A DNA stretch of 64,000 bases from Pseudomonas sp. FP198. GTDB taxonomy: Bacteria > Pseudomonadota > Gammaproteobacteria > Pseudomonadales > Pseudomonadaceae. Shown in pieces: positions 7,724 to 15,794 of the stretch (position 1 is its first letter; each line of letters starts with the position of its first letter). The position numbers and the translations under genes are program-made. The notes beneath the pieces were generated by a model, which made no database searches, was not told the DNA's origin, and worked only from the letters and a program-made list of their open reading frames with translations. Location of the stretch: positions 4,022,501-4,086,500 of the forward strand of contig NZ_CP117452.1 in NCBI RefSeq assembly GCF_030687895.1. The letters are read 5' to 3'.

Positions 7724-8938
7724 ATGTCGAAGAAGTCCCGCTCCAAACTCTGGTTCCTGGTTCACAGCTGGCTGGCGTTGCCCATCTGGTTTTTCGTTCT
7801 GATCGTTTGCGTCACCGGTACCCTGGCGGTGGTCAGCCAGGAGATCGTCTGGCTGGTCAATCCGGAAATGCGCGCCAGCAAGCCCGCCGATGATGCGCCG
7901 TTGCTCAGCTACGACCAGGTCGTTGCCGCCATCAAGCAAGCCCAGCCCCTGACCCAGGTGCAAAACATTGTGCGTCCGGACGAGTCGCACTTCGCCCTGG
8001 AGGTCAAGGTCACCTACCCCGACGGTCGACCTGACACGGTGTACGTCAACCCCTACAGCGGCGTCATCCAGGGCTCGGCACCGGCATTCAACTTCAGGGG
8101 GTTCACCCGTGCATTGCATGGCTGGTGGCTGGTGCCGTTCACCAACGGCTACAGCTGGGGCTGGTACCTGGTGTCCTTCCTCGGCCTGCCGATGCTCGCG
8201 TCGTTGGTGACCGGGCTGGTTGTCTATAAACGTTTCTGGAAAGGATTTTTCAGCCCGACCCTGCGTATTCGCCACGGGGCCCGTATTTTCTGGGGCGATT
8301 TCCACCGGCTCAGCGGCATCTGGTCAATCTGGTTCATTGCCGTCATTTCCATTACCGGCACCTGGTTCCTGATCGAAGCCACGTTGTTCGATAACGGCAT
8401 TTCCATCTCCAGTGCTCCGGTCGTCCCGGTGGTGGCCCGTGAAAACGTTCCGCTGTCGACGGGTGGTACGCCTCCGCCGCAACTGAACCTGGACCGTGCC
8501 ATTGAAATTGCCCAGCAGCGGATCCCGGGCCTGGAAGCAAGTTTCGTCAGTCTGCCGGGCAATGCCTACAGCCATCTGGAAGTCGGCGGACGCGGCTGGT
8601 ATCCGCTGATGTTCCAGACGGCGACCATCAATCCCTACAACGGTGATGTCGACGCTTCCCGCTTGTTGTCGGACCGCACGGCGCTGGAATTCGTGACCGA
8701 ATCCATGCGCCCGCTGCACACCGGAGATTTCGGTGGCCTCTGGATCAAGCTCATCTGGTTCTTCTTCGGTCTGGTCCTGAGCATGATGGTCCTCAGCGGT
8801 CTGCTGATCTGGACCAAACGCACGGCCCTGGCGACCGCCAACGCCCTCAAGCGCAATCAGAAACCCGCGCGGCCAGCCCAGACCACGCCCCAACTGCAGC
8901 CTTCGCTGCACCGTGACTCACCGGAGGGCAGCCTGTGA
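7724..8938 (+). CDS. fpvG: FpvG-like PepSY-TM reductase for ferri-pyoverdine
   Basis: A 404-residue inner-membrane protein of the PepSY-associated TM family: TM1 near residues 12-35 (WLALPIWFFVLIVCVTGTLA), a periplasmic PepSY-containing loop, TMs near 145-170 and 195-220, and a final TM near 345-368. In P. aeruginosa FpvG reduces ferric to ferrous iron in periplasmic pyoverdine. The identification rests on this domain plus the exact eight-gene order fpvG-H-J-K-C-D-E-F that follows. Its stop overlaps the GTG start of the next gene by four bases. No adjoining TonB receptor or siderophore synthesis gene is visible here. Confidence 0.9.
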   Translation: MSKKSRSKLWFLVHSWLALPIWFFVLIVCVTGTLAVVSQEIVWLVNPEMRASKPADDAPLLSYDQVVAAIKQAQPLTQVQNIVRPDESHFALEVKVTYPDGRPDTVYVNPYSGVIQGSAPAFNFRGFTRALHGWWLVPFTNGYSWGWYLVSFLGLPMLASLVTGLVVYKRFWKGFFSPTLRIRHGARIFWGDFHRLSGIWSIWFIAVISITGTWFLIEATLFDNGISISSAPVVPVVARENVPLSTGGTPPPQLNLDRAIEIAQQRIPGLEASFVSLPGNAYSHLEVGGRGWYPLMFQTATINPYNGDVDASRLLSDRTALEFVTESMRPLHTGDFGGLWIKLIWFFFGLVLSMMVLSGLLIWTKRTALATANALKRNQKPARPAQTTPQLQPSLHRDSPEGSL

Positions 8939-9477
8939 ACCCGTCCACCACAACAACGTCACCGTCACGCCTGGGCCAGTTCTGGCATAAATGGCGCTTC
9001 CATATCAACGTGCTGTTGCTGCTGATTCCCCTGGGTTTCATGCCCAAGTACCTGTCGGAGGCCGCGTTGTTCCGAGGCGACGGCGGGCTTGGCGAACGGG
9101 AAGTCGGCGAAGTCCAGGTGGGTCCCTGGAGCTTGCGCCTGGCGGAGTTTCGCAACGAAGCGCCACGTACCCAGGGCCCCGCCGGGCCGATGAAACACTT
9201 CAACGCCGCCCTGTGCCAGCGCTGCATCAGCGAGGTTAAAGCCACCTATCTGCGCATTGGCAAGCCCCGCAGCCTGCGGGCCGCCGGGGTGATTTTCTTC
9301 GGCTCGCCCTATCGCATGGGCGCCTTGTTGCCGGTGCCGAAAAAGACCCAGCCAGACGCCGAACTGTGGATCACCCTCGAAGGCTGGGACGGCTCTATGC
9401 ATCAAGCTTCCATCCCCCTGAGCCAGGCCTCCCCGGCCACCGTCGCCTGGTTGCAATCCCAAGGAGCCCGACCATGA
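8935..9477 (+). CDS. fpvH: FpvH-like accessory inner-membrane protein
   Basis: A 180-residue protein starting at GTG 8935, overlapping the fpvG stop as GTGA. It has one membrane segment at about residues 23-36 (INVLLLLIPLGFMPKYL) and a periplasmic remainder containing a CQRC motif (ALCQRCISE), a possible metal or disulfide site. In P. aeruginosa FpvH is one of three accessory proteins that help FpvG release iron from pyoverdine. Assignment comes from operon position, size and topology rather than from a named domain; databases sometimes give such proteins unrelated names. Confidence 0.82.
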   Translation: MNPSTTTTSPSRLGQFWHKWRFHINVLLLLIPLGFMPKYLSEAALFRGDGGLGEREVGEVQVGPWSLRLAEFRNEAPRTQGPAGPMKHFNAALCQRCISEVKATYLRIGKPRSLRAAGVIFFGSPYRMGALLPVPKKTQPDAELWITLEGWDGSMHQASIPLSQASPATVAWLQSQGARP

Positions 9478-9800
9478 ACCTCCGCGCCTCTTTCAACAGC
9501 CTGGCGCTGCTGCTCTGCGCAGGCTTGAGCACCAGCGCCCTGGCCCACAACCCGATGTGCGAATGCAAGGCTATCGACGCTGAACAGATCCAGTGTACTG
9601 GCGGTTTTTCCGACGGCAGCGGCGCCCCCGGAGTGACGCTGGACGTGATCGGCTACGACGAAACCATCCTGGTTCCTGGCAAGCTCGGCGCCGACTCGAC
9701 GTTGATCTTCAAGAAACCCAACGCCGAGTTCTACGTACTTTTTGACGCCGGCCCCGGCCACGTCGTGGAAATCGACCAAGCCGACATCGAGGCCCCATGA
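9474..9800 (+). CDS. fpvJ: FpvJ-like small periplasmic protein
   Basis: A 108-residue protein with a cleavable signal peptide (residues 1-22, ending STSALA-HNP). The mature N-terminus HNPMCECKAID has His, a CxC pair and Met, with a third Cys at QCTGG; a compact beta-rich domain (VTLDVIGYDETILVPG) follows. The ATG overlaps the previous stop (ATGA). FpvJ of P. aeruginosa is a periplasmic member of the iron-release complex. The Cys/His/Met cluster at the mature end suggests metal binding, which is my inference. Confidence 0.82.
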   Translation: MNLRASFNSLALLLCAGLSTSALAHNPMCECKAIDAEQIQCTGGFSDGSGAPGVTLDVIGYDETILVPGKLGADSTLIFKKPNAEFYVLFDAGPGHVVEIDQADIEAP

Positions 9801-10372
9801 GCGCACCCACCACCCAGGTCATCCGCCCCGCCGGTGCCGGCCATGAAACCCTGTATGTGTTGTTGCTGTGCCTGATTATCCTGCTGGGCGCCGGTTCGGT
9901 CGTGGCCTGGCATGGGGAAACCCGGGATGTTGCCCACCTGGACGCCCATCAGCTGGACGCACGTCGCGACCTCAGCGCAGCCGAGCAAGGCATTTATGCC
10001 GACCTGCGGGTGACACTGGATGAGATCCGGATCCTGCGCGAGAGCGAGCAGGCCCTCCCCGGCCCGCAAGCCCTGGCCGATGAAGGCTTCGCCCCGTTCG
10101 CCCAAGACGCCAGTTCCGTCAGCCGCGGCAGCCATGCCTGGCAATTGCTGGAGGCGCGAGCCTACTTCGGCGCGAGCGCCAATCCGTCCGTCGCAGGCTC
10201 CTTTCTGATGCGCATCAGCGAAGTGCCCGACGCGTCCCCGGACATCTGGCTCAACCGCAGCAACCCTCCAACCACCCCTGCCACGTTGGACGACGCCGCT
10301 TTGTCCGCTGCCGGCTGGCAACAGATCGTCGCGCAATTCGACGCTGGCGTAACCCGCCAGCATCGGCATTGA
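9797..10372 (+). CDS. fpvK: FpvK-like membrane-anchored protein
   Basis: A 191-residue protein, start overlapping the fpvJ stop by four bases (ATGA). One strong membrane segment lies at residues 18-38 (ETLYVLLLCLIILLGAGSVV), followed by a periplasmic helical region with two histidines soon after the membrane (WHGETRDVAHLDAHQLD). There is no enzymatic motif; it matches DUF6162-type proteins in my recollection. In P. aeruginosa FpvK joins FpvG, FpvH and FpvJ in iron release from pyoverdine. The tail ends in RQHRH. Confidence 0.82.
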   Translation: MSAPTTQVIRPAGAGHETLYVLLLCLIILLGAGSVVAWHGETRDVAHLDAHQLDARRDLSAAEQGIYADLRVTLDEIRILRESEQALPGPQALADEGFAPFAQDASSVSRGSHAWQLLEARAYFGASANPSVAGSFLMRISEVPDASPDIWLNRSNPPTTPATLDDAALSAAGWQQIVAQFDAGVTRQHRH

Positions 10373-10406
10373 CCCACGCCTTCACTCCAGAGAAGACCGC
10401 TTGCCC

Positions 10407-11336
10407 ATGTCTACTGCACCTTCACGCCGCCCCTTGCTGCGCCTGCTGCTGATCGGCCTGCTCGCCTGCCTGTTCACTCCCATGGCCAGCGCCGAAGCGG
10501 CCAAGCGCCTGCGCATCGGCATCACCCTGCACCCTTATTACAGCTACGTGGCCAACATCGTCGGCGACAAGGCCGAGGTGGTGCCGTTGATCCCGGCCGG
10601 CTTCAACCCTCACGCCTATGAACCCCGCGCCGAGGACATCAAGCGCATCGGCGGGCTCGATGTGATCGTGCTCAACGGCGTGGGCCACGACGATTTCGCC
10701 GACCGCATGATCGCCGCCAGCGAAACCCCGGACGTGAAGGTGATCGAGGCCAACGAGAACGTCCCGTTGCTCGCCGCCACCGGCACCGCGGCGCGGGGCG
10801 CGGGCAAAGTCGTCAATCCGCATACGTTCCTGTCCATCAGCGCCTCCATTGCCCAGGTCAACAACATCGCCCGGGAACTGGGCAAGCTCGACCCGGACAA
10901 CGCCAAGACCTATACGCAGAACGCCCGGGCCTACGGCAAGCGCCTGCGGCAGATGCGCGCCGCCGCCCTGGCCAAGCTGACCCAGGCGCCGAACGCCGAG
11001 CTGCGGGTCGCCACGGTACACGCCGCCTACGATTACCTGCTGCGCGAATTCGGCCTGGAAGTGACTGCCGTGGTCGAGCCGGCCCATGGCATCGAGCCAA
11101 GCCCCAGCCAGTTGAAAAAGACCATCGACCAGCTGCGTGAGCTGGACGTGAAGGTGATCTTCTCGGAGATGGATTTCCCATCCACCTACGTCGACACCAT
11201 CCAGCGTGAATCAGGGGTGAAGCTGTACCCGCTGTCGCACATTTCCTACGGCGACTACAGCGCCGAGAAATACGAAAAGGAAATGACCGGCAACCTCGAC
11301 ACCGTGGTCCGGGCGATCCAGGAGTCCGGCGCATGA
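10407..11336 (+). CDS. fpvC: FpvC-like periplasmic metal-binding protein
   Basis: A 309-residue cluster A-I (ZnuA/MntC-like) solute-binding protein with a signal peptide (LLRLLLIGLLACLFTPMASA). The metal ligands expected for the family are present: His in GFNPHAYEP, His in VVNPHTFLS, His in ATVHAAYDYL, and an acidic residue in the SEMDFPS region. There is no His-rich loop of the ZnuA type. In P. aeruginosa FpvC collects iron freed by FpvG. TTG 10401 in frame is a possible alternative start, with AGAGAAG five bases before it. Its stop overlaps fpvD. Confidence 0.9.
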   Translation: MSTAPSRRPLLRLLLIGLLACLFTPMASAEAAKRLRIGITLHPYYSYVANIVGDKAEVVPLIPAGFNPHAYEPRAEDIKRIGGLDVIVLNGVGHDDFADRMIAASETPDVKVIEANENVPLLAATGTAARGAGKVVNPHTFLSISASIAQVNNIARELGKLDPDNAKTYTQNARAYGKRLRQMRAAALAKLTQAPNAELRVATVHAAYDYLLREFGLEVTAVVEPAHGIEPSPSQLKKTIDQLRELDVKVIFSEMDFPSTYVDTIQRESGVKLYPLSHISYGDYSAEKYEKEMTGNLDTVVRAIQESGA

Positions 11337-12085
11337 CGGCTCAGGAACCCCTCATCCAGCAACACGCCGGCCCGATGATCGAGTTCGCCGACATCAGCCT
11401 GAATCTTGGGCGCACCGCGATTCTCGACAACGTGGCCTTTCAGGTACAAGCCGGCAGCATCCATGCACTCGTCGGCCCCAACGGCGGCGGCAAGAGTTCG
11501 CTGATCAAGACCTTGCTTGGACAGATGCCGCACCAGGGGCGCTTGAGCCTGCAATGGCCGGGCGAACCCGGCGTCATCGGCTACGTGCCCCAGGCGCTGG
11601 AATTCGACCGGGGCCTGCCCATGACGGTGGACGACTTCATGGCGGCCATGTGTCAGCGGCGCCCGGCCTTCCTCGGTTTGAGCAAGCATTATGCTGGCGC
11701 CATCGGTCAGGCCCTCGAGCGGGTCGGCATGCAGGACAAGCGCAAGCGACGCATGGGCGCGCTGTCCGGCGGCGAGCGTCAGCGGGTATTGCTGGCCCAG
11801 GGGTTGATCCCGCCGCCGCAACTGCTGGTACTGGATGAACCCATGTCGGCTTTGGACGAGGCCGGCATCCAGGTATTCGAACGCTTGCTGCAGGATTGGC
11901 GCCAGGCCGGCATTACCGTGCTCTGGATCGAACACGACCTGGAAGCCGTCGGGCGTCTGGCCGATCGCGTCACCGGGTTGAATCGACGGGTGTTGTTCGA
12001 CGGCCCGCCGCGCCAGACCCTGACCCCGGAACGGCTGTTGACGCTGTATTCGACCCATCCACGTGCCAACGGGAGCGCCGCCTGA
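11333..12085 (+). CDS. fpvD: FpvD-like ABC transporter ATPase
   Basis: A 250-residue ABC ATPase with Walker A GPNGGGKS, Q-loop YVPQALEF, signature LSGGERQR, Walker B LLVLDEP and a switch His in WIEHDLEAV. It powers the FpvE permease for ferrous iron import. Both ends are coupled: the ATG overlaps the fpvC stop and its own stop overlaps the next ATG (TGATG). Confidence 0.92.
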   Translation: MTAQEPLIQQHAGPMIEFADISLNLGRTAILDNVAFQVQAGSIHALVGPNGGGKSSLIKTLLGQMPHQGRLSLQWPGEPGVIGYVPQALEFDRGLPMTVDDFMAAMCQRRPAFLGLSKHYAGAIGQALERVGMQDKRKRRMGALSGGERQRVLLAQGLIPPPQLLVLDEPMSALDEAGIQVFERLLQDWRQAGITVLWIEHDLEAVGRLADRVTGLNRRVLFDGPPRQTLTPERLLTLYSTHPRANGSAA

Positions 12086-12984
12086 TGAGTTATGAAGCCT
12101 TCCGCCTGATGGTCCAGGGTTGGGCCTCCTCCGGTTACCTGCCCGAGGCACTGGCCTATGGTTTTGTGGTCAACGCCTTGCTGGCCGGGCTGTTGATCGG
12201 CCCGGTACTGGGCGGCCTCGGCACGCTGGTGGTGGTCAAGCGCTTTGCGTTTTTCTCCGAAGCGGTGGGCCATGCGGCGCTGACCGGCGTGGCCGTCGGC
12301 ATCCTGCTCGGCGAACCCTACACCGGGCCCTACGGCAGCCTGTTCGGCTACTGCCTGCTGTTCGGCATCCTCCTCAATTACCTGCGCAACCGCACCGGCC
12401 TGGCCCCGGACACGTTGATCGGCGTCTTCCTCTCGGTGTCCCTGGCCTTGGGCGCGAGCCTGCTGCTGATCCTGGCGGGCAAGATCAACGTGCACATCCT
12501 GGAAAACGTGCTGTTCGGCTCGGTGCTGACGGTCAATGGCAATGATCTGGCGGTGCTGGCGGTAGTCGGCTCGCTGGTGATGGCGCTGGCGCTGCCGCTG
12601 TACAACCGGATCATGCTCGCCAGCTTCAACCCGCAGCTGGCAGCGGTACGCGGGGTAGCGGTCAAGACGCTGGACTATCTGTTCGTGGTCCTGGTGACGC
12701 TGATCACTGTGGCGGCGGTGAAAGTCATCGGCGCGATCCTGGTGGGTGCGTTGCTGGTGATTCCGGCCGCGGCCGCGCGTTTGCTCAGCCAATCGTTGAA
12801 AGGTTTTTTCTGGTGTTCGGTGCTGATCGCAACCGTCAGTACTTTATGCGGGATCCTCGCGCCGATCGTTTTCGACCTGCCGATCCCGTCCGGTGCCGCG
12901 ATCATTCTGGTGGCCGGCATCGCCTTCGCCTTGAGCGCCGTCGCCCGTGGCGTCGTCCCCCATCTGAAAGGGAATCTTGGATAA
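12085..12984 (+). CDS. fpvE: FpvE-like metal ABC permease
   Basis: A 299-residue integral membrane protein of the ZnuB/MntB permease family with about eight hydrophobic segments. The conserved VVKRFAFFSEAVGHAALTGVAVG segment near residues 50-70 and the later VKVIGAILVGALLVIPAAAARLL are characteristic of the family. The ATG at 12085 shares one base with the fpvD stop. It forms the channel of the iron importer with FpvD. Confidence 0.92.
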   Translation: MSYEAFRLMVQGWASSGYLPEALAYGFVVNALLAGLLIGPVLGGLGTLVVVKRFAFFSEAVGHAALTGVAVGILLGEPYTGPYGSLFGYCLLFGILLNYLRNRTGLAPDTLIGVFLSVSLALGASLLLILAGKINVHILENVLFGSVLTVNGNDLAVLAVVGSLVMALALPLYNRIMLASFNPQLAAVRGVAVKTLDYLFVVLVTLITVAAVKVIGAILVGALLVIPAAAARLLSQSLKGFFWCSVLIATVSTLCGILAPIVFDLPIPSGAAIILVAGIAFALSAVARGVVPHLKGNLG

Positions 12985-13878
12985 ATGGTTTTTTCATTAC
13001 GACAATTGGCCTTGGCTCTAGTCCTCGGCGGCGCAGTGATCACCTCGTCGATGGCCGCCGAAAAGATCCAACTGCTGGCCTCGCTGCCCGTCACCTACGG
13101 GTTGGGCGAGGCCTTGCTCAAGGGCACCGACGTCAGCCTGGCCCGGGCCGCCCCGGACAATCTTCCCGGCACCCGGCAAAGCGCCTATTTCAGTGGCCGT
13201 GGCGCCCCGGCCCTGAGCAAGCTGGCCGGCGAGTCTGACGCGGTGATCGGGCTGCGTTCGCTCTGGCCGGACGATCCGCTGTACCCCATGGCCCGACGCA
13301 GCAATATCCGTATCGTTGAAATCGACGCTGCTCGCCCGGTTGACGGCGCCCTGCCCGGCATCGCCATACAACCGGGCATGACCGACGGCCTGGCGAGCCA
13401 GCCATGGATGGCCAGCCACAATCTGGGGCGGATGGCCGACGTGATCGCTGCTGATCTGGTGCGCCTCGTCCCGGCGGACAAACCGAAAATCGATGCCAAC
13501 CTGGCGGTACTCAAGCAGCGCCTGCTCAAGCTCAGCGCCGACGGCGAAAAGCGCCTCGCCAGCGCGGACAACCTGAGCGTGGTCAGCCTGAGCGAGCACT
13601 TGGGTTACCTGATCAGCGGATTGAACCTGGATGGCATCAGCACCGATGCCCGCCCCGACGCCGAATGGACAGCCGAAGCCCTGAAGCAGCTGACAGCCAC
13701 GCTCAAGGAGAACGATGTCGCGCTGGTGCTGCATCACCGACAGCCGCCGGAAGCTGTGAAAGCGGCCATCGCCGAGAGCGGTAGCCAATTGCTGGTACTG
13801 AGCACCGACGGCGCCGATCCGGTGGCAGAGCTGGAAAACAACGTGGGGCTGGTCGTCACCGCACTGACGAAAGGCTGA
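12985..13878 (+). CDS. fpvF: FpvF-like second binding protein with a depleted metal site
   Basis: A 297-residue protein with a signal peptide (ALALVLGGAVITSSMAA), related to cluster A-I binding proteins by overall layout, but the first metal-site motif (PHxYEP) is absent. Histidines remain at MASHNLGRM, LSEHLGYL and LVLHHRQPP. ATG 12985 immediately follows the fpvE stop. In P. aeruginosa FpvF is the second, larger periplasmic component that cooperates with FpvC and binds pyoverdine. The altered metal site agrees with a different binding role. Tandem REPINs follow directly. Confidence 0.87.
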   Translation: MVFSLRQLALALVLGGAVITSSMAAEKIQLLASLPVTYGLGEALLKGTDVSLARAAPDNLPGTRQSAYFSGRGAPALSKLAGESDAVIGLRSLWPDDPLYPMARRSNIRIVEIDAARPVDGALPGIAIQPGMTDGLASQPWMASHNLGRMADVIAADLVRLVPADKPKIDANLAVLKQRLLKLSADGEKRLASADNLSVVSLSEHLGYLISGLNLDGISTDARPDAEWTAEALKQLTATLKENDVALVLHHRQPPEAVKAAIAESGSQLLVLSTDGADPVAELENNVGLVVTALTKG

Positions 13879-13890
13879 CAGCCATCCCCT

Positions 13891-14523
13891 GTGGGAGCGA
13901 GCCTGCTCGCGAAGGCGTCGGCACATCCAACATCAATGCCAGCTGGCACACCGCTTTCGCGAGCAGGCTCGCTCCTACACTCTGATCGGGGGCGCCCGCC
14001 GGATCCCGGACCTGCTGAAAATCCCTTGTGGGAGCGAGCTTGCTCGCGAAGGCGCCGGCACATCCAACATCGATGCCAGCTGACACACCGCTTTCGCGAG
14101 CAGGCTCGCTCCCACATTTTGGTTGAGGGCGGACCTGGATTCCGGGCCCGCTGGAAAACCCTTGTGGGAGCGAGCCTGCTCGCGAAGGCGTCGGCACATC
14201 CAACATCGATGCCAGCTGACACACCGCTTTCGCGAGCAGGCTCGCTCCCACATTTTAATTGAAGGCGGACCTGGATTTCGGGCCCGCTGGAAAACCTTGT
14301 GGGAGCGAGCTTGCTCGCGATGACGCCAGCACATCTGACTTTGATGCCAGCTGACACACCGCCATCGCGAGCAAGCTCGCTCCCACACTTTGATTGAGGG
14401 CGGACCTGGATTCCGGGCCCGCTGGAAAACCCTTGTGGGAGCGAGCCTGCTCGCGAAGGCGCCGGCACGTCCAACATCAATGCCAGCTGACACACCGCTT
14501 TCGCGAGCAGGCTCGCTCCCACA
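13891..14523. repeat. Tandem array of five REPINs, period about 136 bp
   Basis: Five copies of GTGGGAGCGAGCYTGCTCGCGA start at 13891, 14028, 14164, 14299 and 14435. Each is paired about 65 bases later with its inverse (TCGCGAGCARGCTCGCTCCCAC), so every unit folds as a REPIN of about 89 bp. The spacers of about 47 bp between units 2 to 5 are nearly identical to one another (GGCGGACCTGGATT..CGGGCCCGCTGGAAAA), while the first is more diverged. The array therefore arose partly by local duplication rather than five separate insertions. It separates the converging fpvF and prpF genes. Confidence 0.92.
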
Positions 14524-14551
14524 GGTTTTGTGTTATTTCTCAAGCAACGAG

Positions 14552-15742
14552 TTAGAAAACATCCCCCGGCACCCGCACAAACCCTTCCATCAACACCCGC
14601 GCGCTGCGGCTCATGATGGCTTTTTTCACGGTCCATTCGCCATTGACTACGCTCGCCTCGGCGCCGACGCGCAAGGTGCCGGACGGGTGACCGAAGCGCA
14701 CCGCGTTACGTTCGACGCCACCGGCCGCGAGGTTGACCAGGGTGCCGGAAATCGCCGCGGCAGTGCCGATAGCAACGGCGGCGGTGCCCATCATGGCGTG
14801 GTGCAGCTTGCCCATGGACAACGCCCGAACCAATAAGTCGACGTCACCTGCCGCCACGGTTTTACCGCTGGATGAAAGGTAGTCCGCCGGCGGCGCGACA
14901 AACGCCACTTTCGGCGTATGCTGGCGCTGGGCAGCTTCGTCCAGGTGCTTGATCAGGCCCATGCGCAACGCGCCATGGGCACGAATCGTTTCAAACATTG
15001 CCAGCGCCTTGGGATCGCCGTTGATGGCGCCCTGCAATTCGGTGCCGGTGTAGCCGACATCCCGGGCATTGATGAATATTGTTGGAATGCCTGCGTTGAT
15101 CAGCGTCGCCTTGAGCTTGCCGACACCGGGCACTTCCAGGTCGTCCACCAGGTTGCCGGTAGGAAACATCGAACCACCGCCGCCCTCTTCCTCGGCCGCC
15201 GGGTCCATGAACTCCAGCTGCACTTCAGCGGCCGGAAAAGTCACGCCGTCGAGTTCGAAGTCACCGGTTTCCTGCACCGCGCCGTCGGTGATCGGTATAT
15301 GGGCGATGATGGTCTTGCCGATGTTCGCCTGCCATATCCGCACCACGGCCGTACCGTTCTGCGGGATACGGCTGGCATCCACCAGACCGCTACCGATGGC
15401 AAACGCCCCCACCGCCGCCGACAGGTTGCCGCAGTTGCCGCTCCAGTCCACGAACGGCTTGTCGATGGACACCTGGCCGAACAGGTAATCGACGTCGTGA
15501 TCGGCCCGGGTACTCTTGGACAGGATCACCGTCTTGCTGGTGCTGGACGTCGCGCCGCCCATGCCATCGATCTGCTTTTCGTATGGATCGGGGCTACCGA
15601 TCACCCGCAGCAGCAGCGCATCCCGGGCCGGGCCGGGAACGCGTGCCGCTTCGGGCAGGTCTTGCAGGCTGAAGAACACGCCTTTGCTGGTGCCGCCACG
15701 CATATAGGTCGCGGGGATCTTGATTTGAGGCGAGTGAGCCAT
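14552..15742 (-). CDS. prpF: 2-methylaconitate cis-trans isomerase PrpF
   Basis: A 396-residue protein of the PrpF family (DapF-like fold). The N-terminus PATYMRGGTSKGVFF is the family signature, with DGMGGATSSTSKT and WSGNCGNLSAAVGAFA following; the C-terminal RFGHPSGTLRVG is also typical. It isomerises the methylaconitate made by AcnD so that aconitase can finish the reaction. ATG 15742 has AGGAGTTGGAGCAC upstream; an in-frame extension to 15859 lacks homology and would run back toward acnD. It is the last gene of the prp operon, 52 bp after acnD. Confidence 0.96.
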   Translation of the reverse strand: MAHSPQIKIPATYMRGGTSKGVFFSLQDLPEAARVPGPARDALLLRVIGSPDPYEKQIDGMGGATSSTSKTVILSKSTRADHDVDYLFGQVSIDKPFVDWSGNCGNLSAAVGAFAIGSGLVDASRIPQNGTAVVRIWQANIGKTIIAHIPITDGAVQETGDFELDGVTFPAAEVQLEFMDPAAEEEGGGGSMFPTGNLVDDLEVPGVGKLKATLINAGIPTIFINARDVGYTGTELQGAINGDPKALAMFETIRAHGALRMGLIKHLDEAAQRQHTPKVAFVAPPADYLSSSGKTVAAGDVDLLVRALSMGKLHHAMMGTAAVAIGTAAAISGTLVNLAAGGVERNAVRFGHPSGTLRVGAEASVVNGEWTVKKAIMSRSARVLMEGFVRVPGDVF

Positions 15743-15794
15743 GTGCTCCAACTCCTGAAAAAAAGGTGGCCGGAAAACAGGCCACCCGAGCGAT

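Noticed and set aside
10407..13878. Zinc (ZnuABC) or manganese importer identity for the ABC genes
   Set aside because: The eight-gene context with the PepSY reductase and three accessory proteins fits fpvGHJK-CDEF. No Zur-type box is seen upstream, and FpvC lacks the His-rich loop.
13891..14523. A regular repeat array that could be taken for CRISPR
   Set aside because: The repeats are inverted pairs with a period of about 136 bp and nearly identical spacers, and no cas genes are present. This is REPIN structure.
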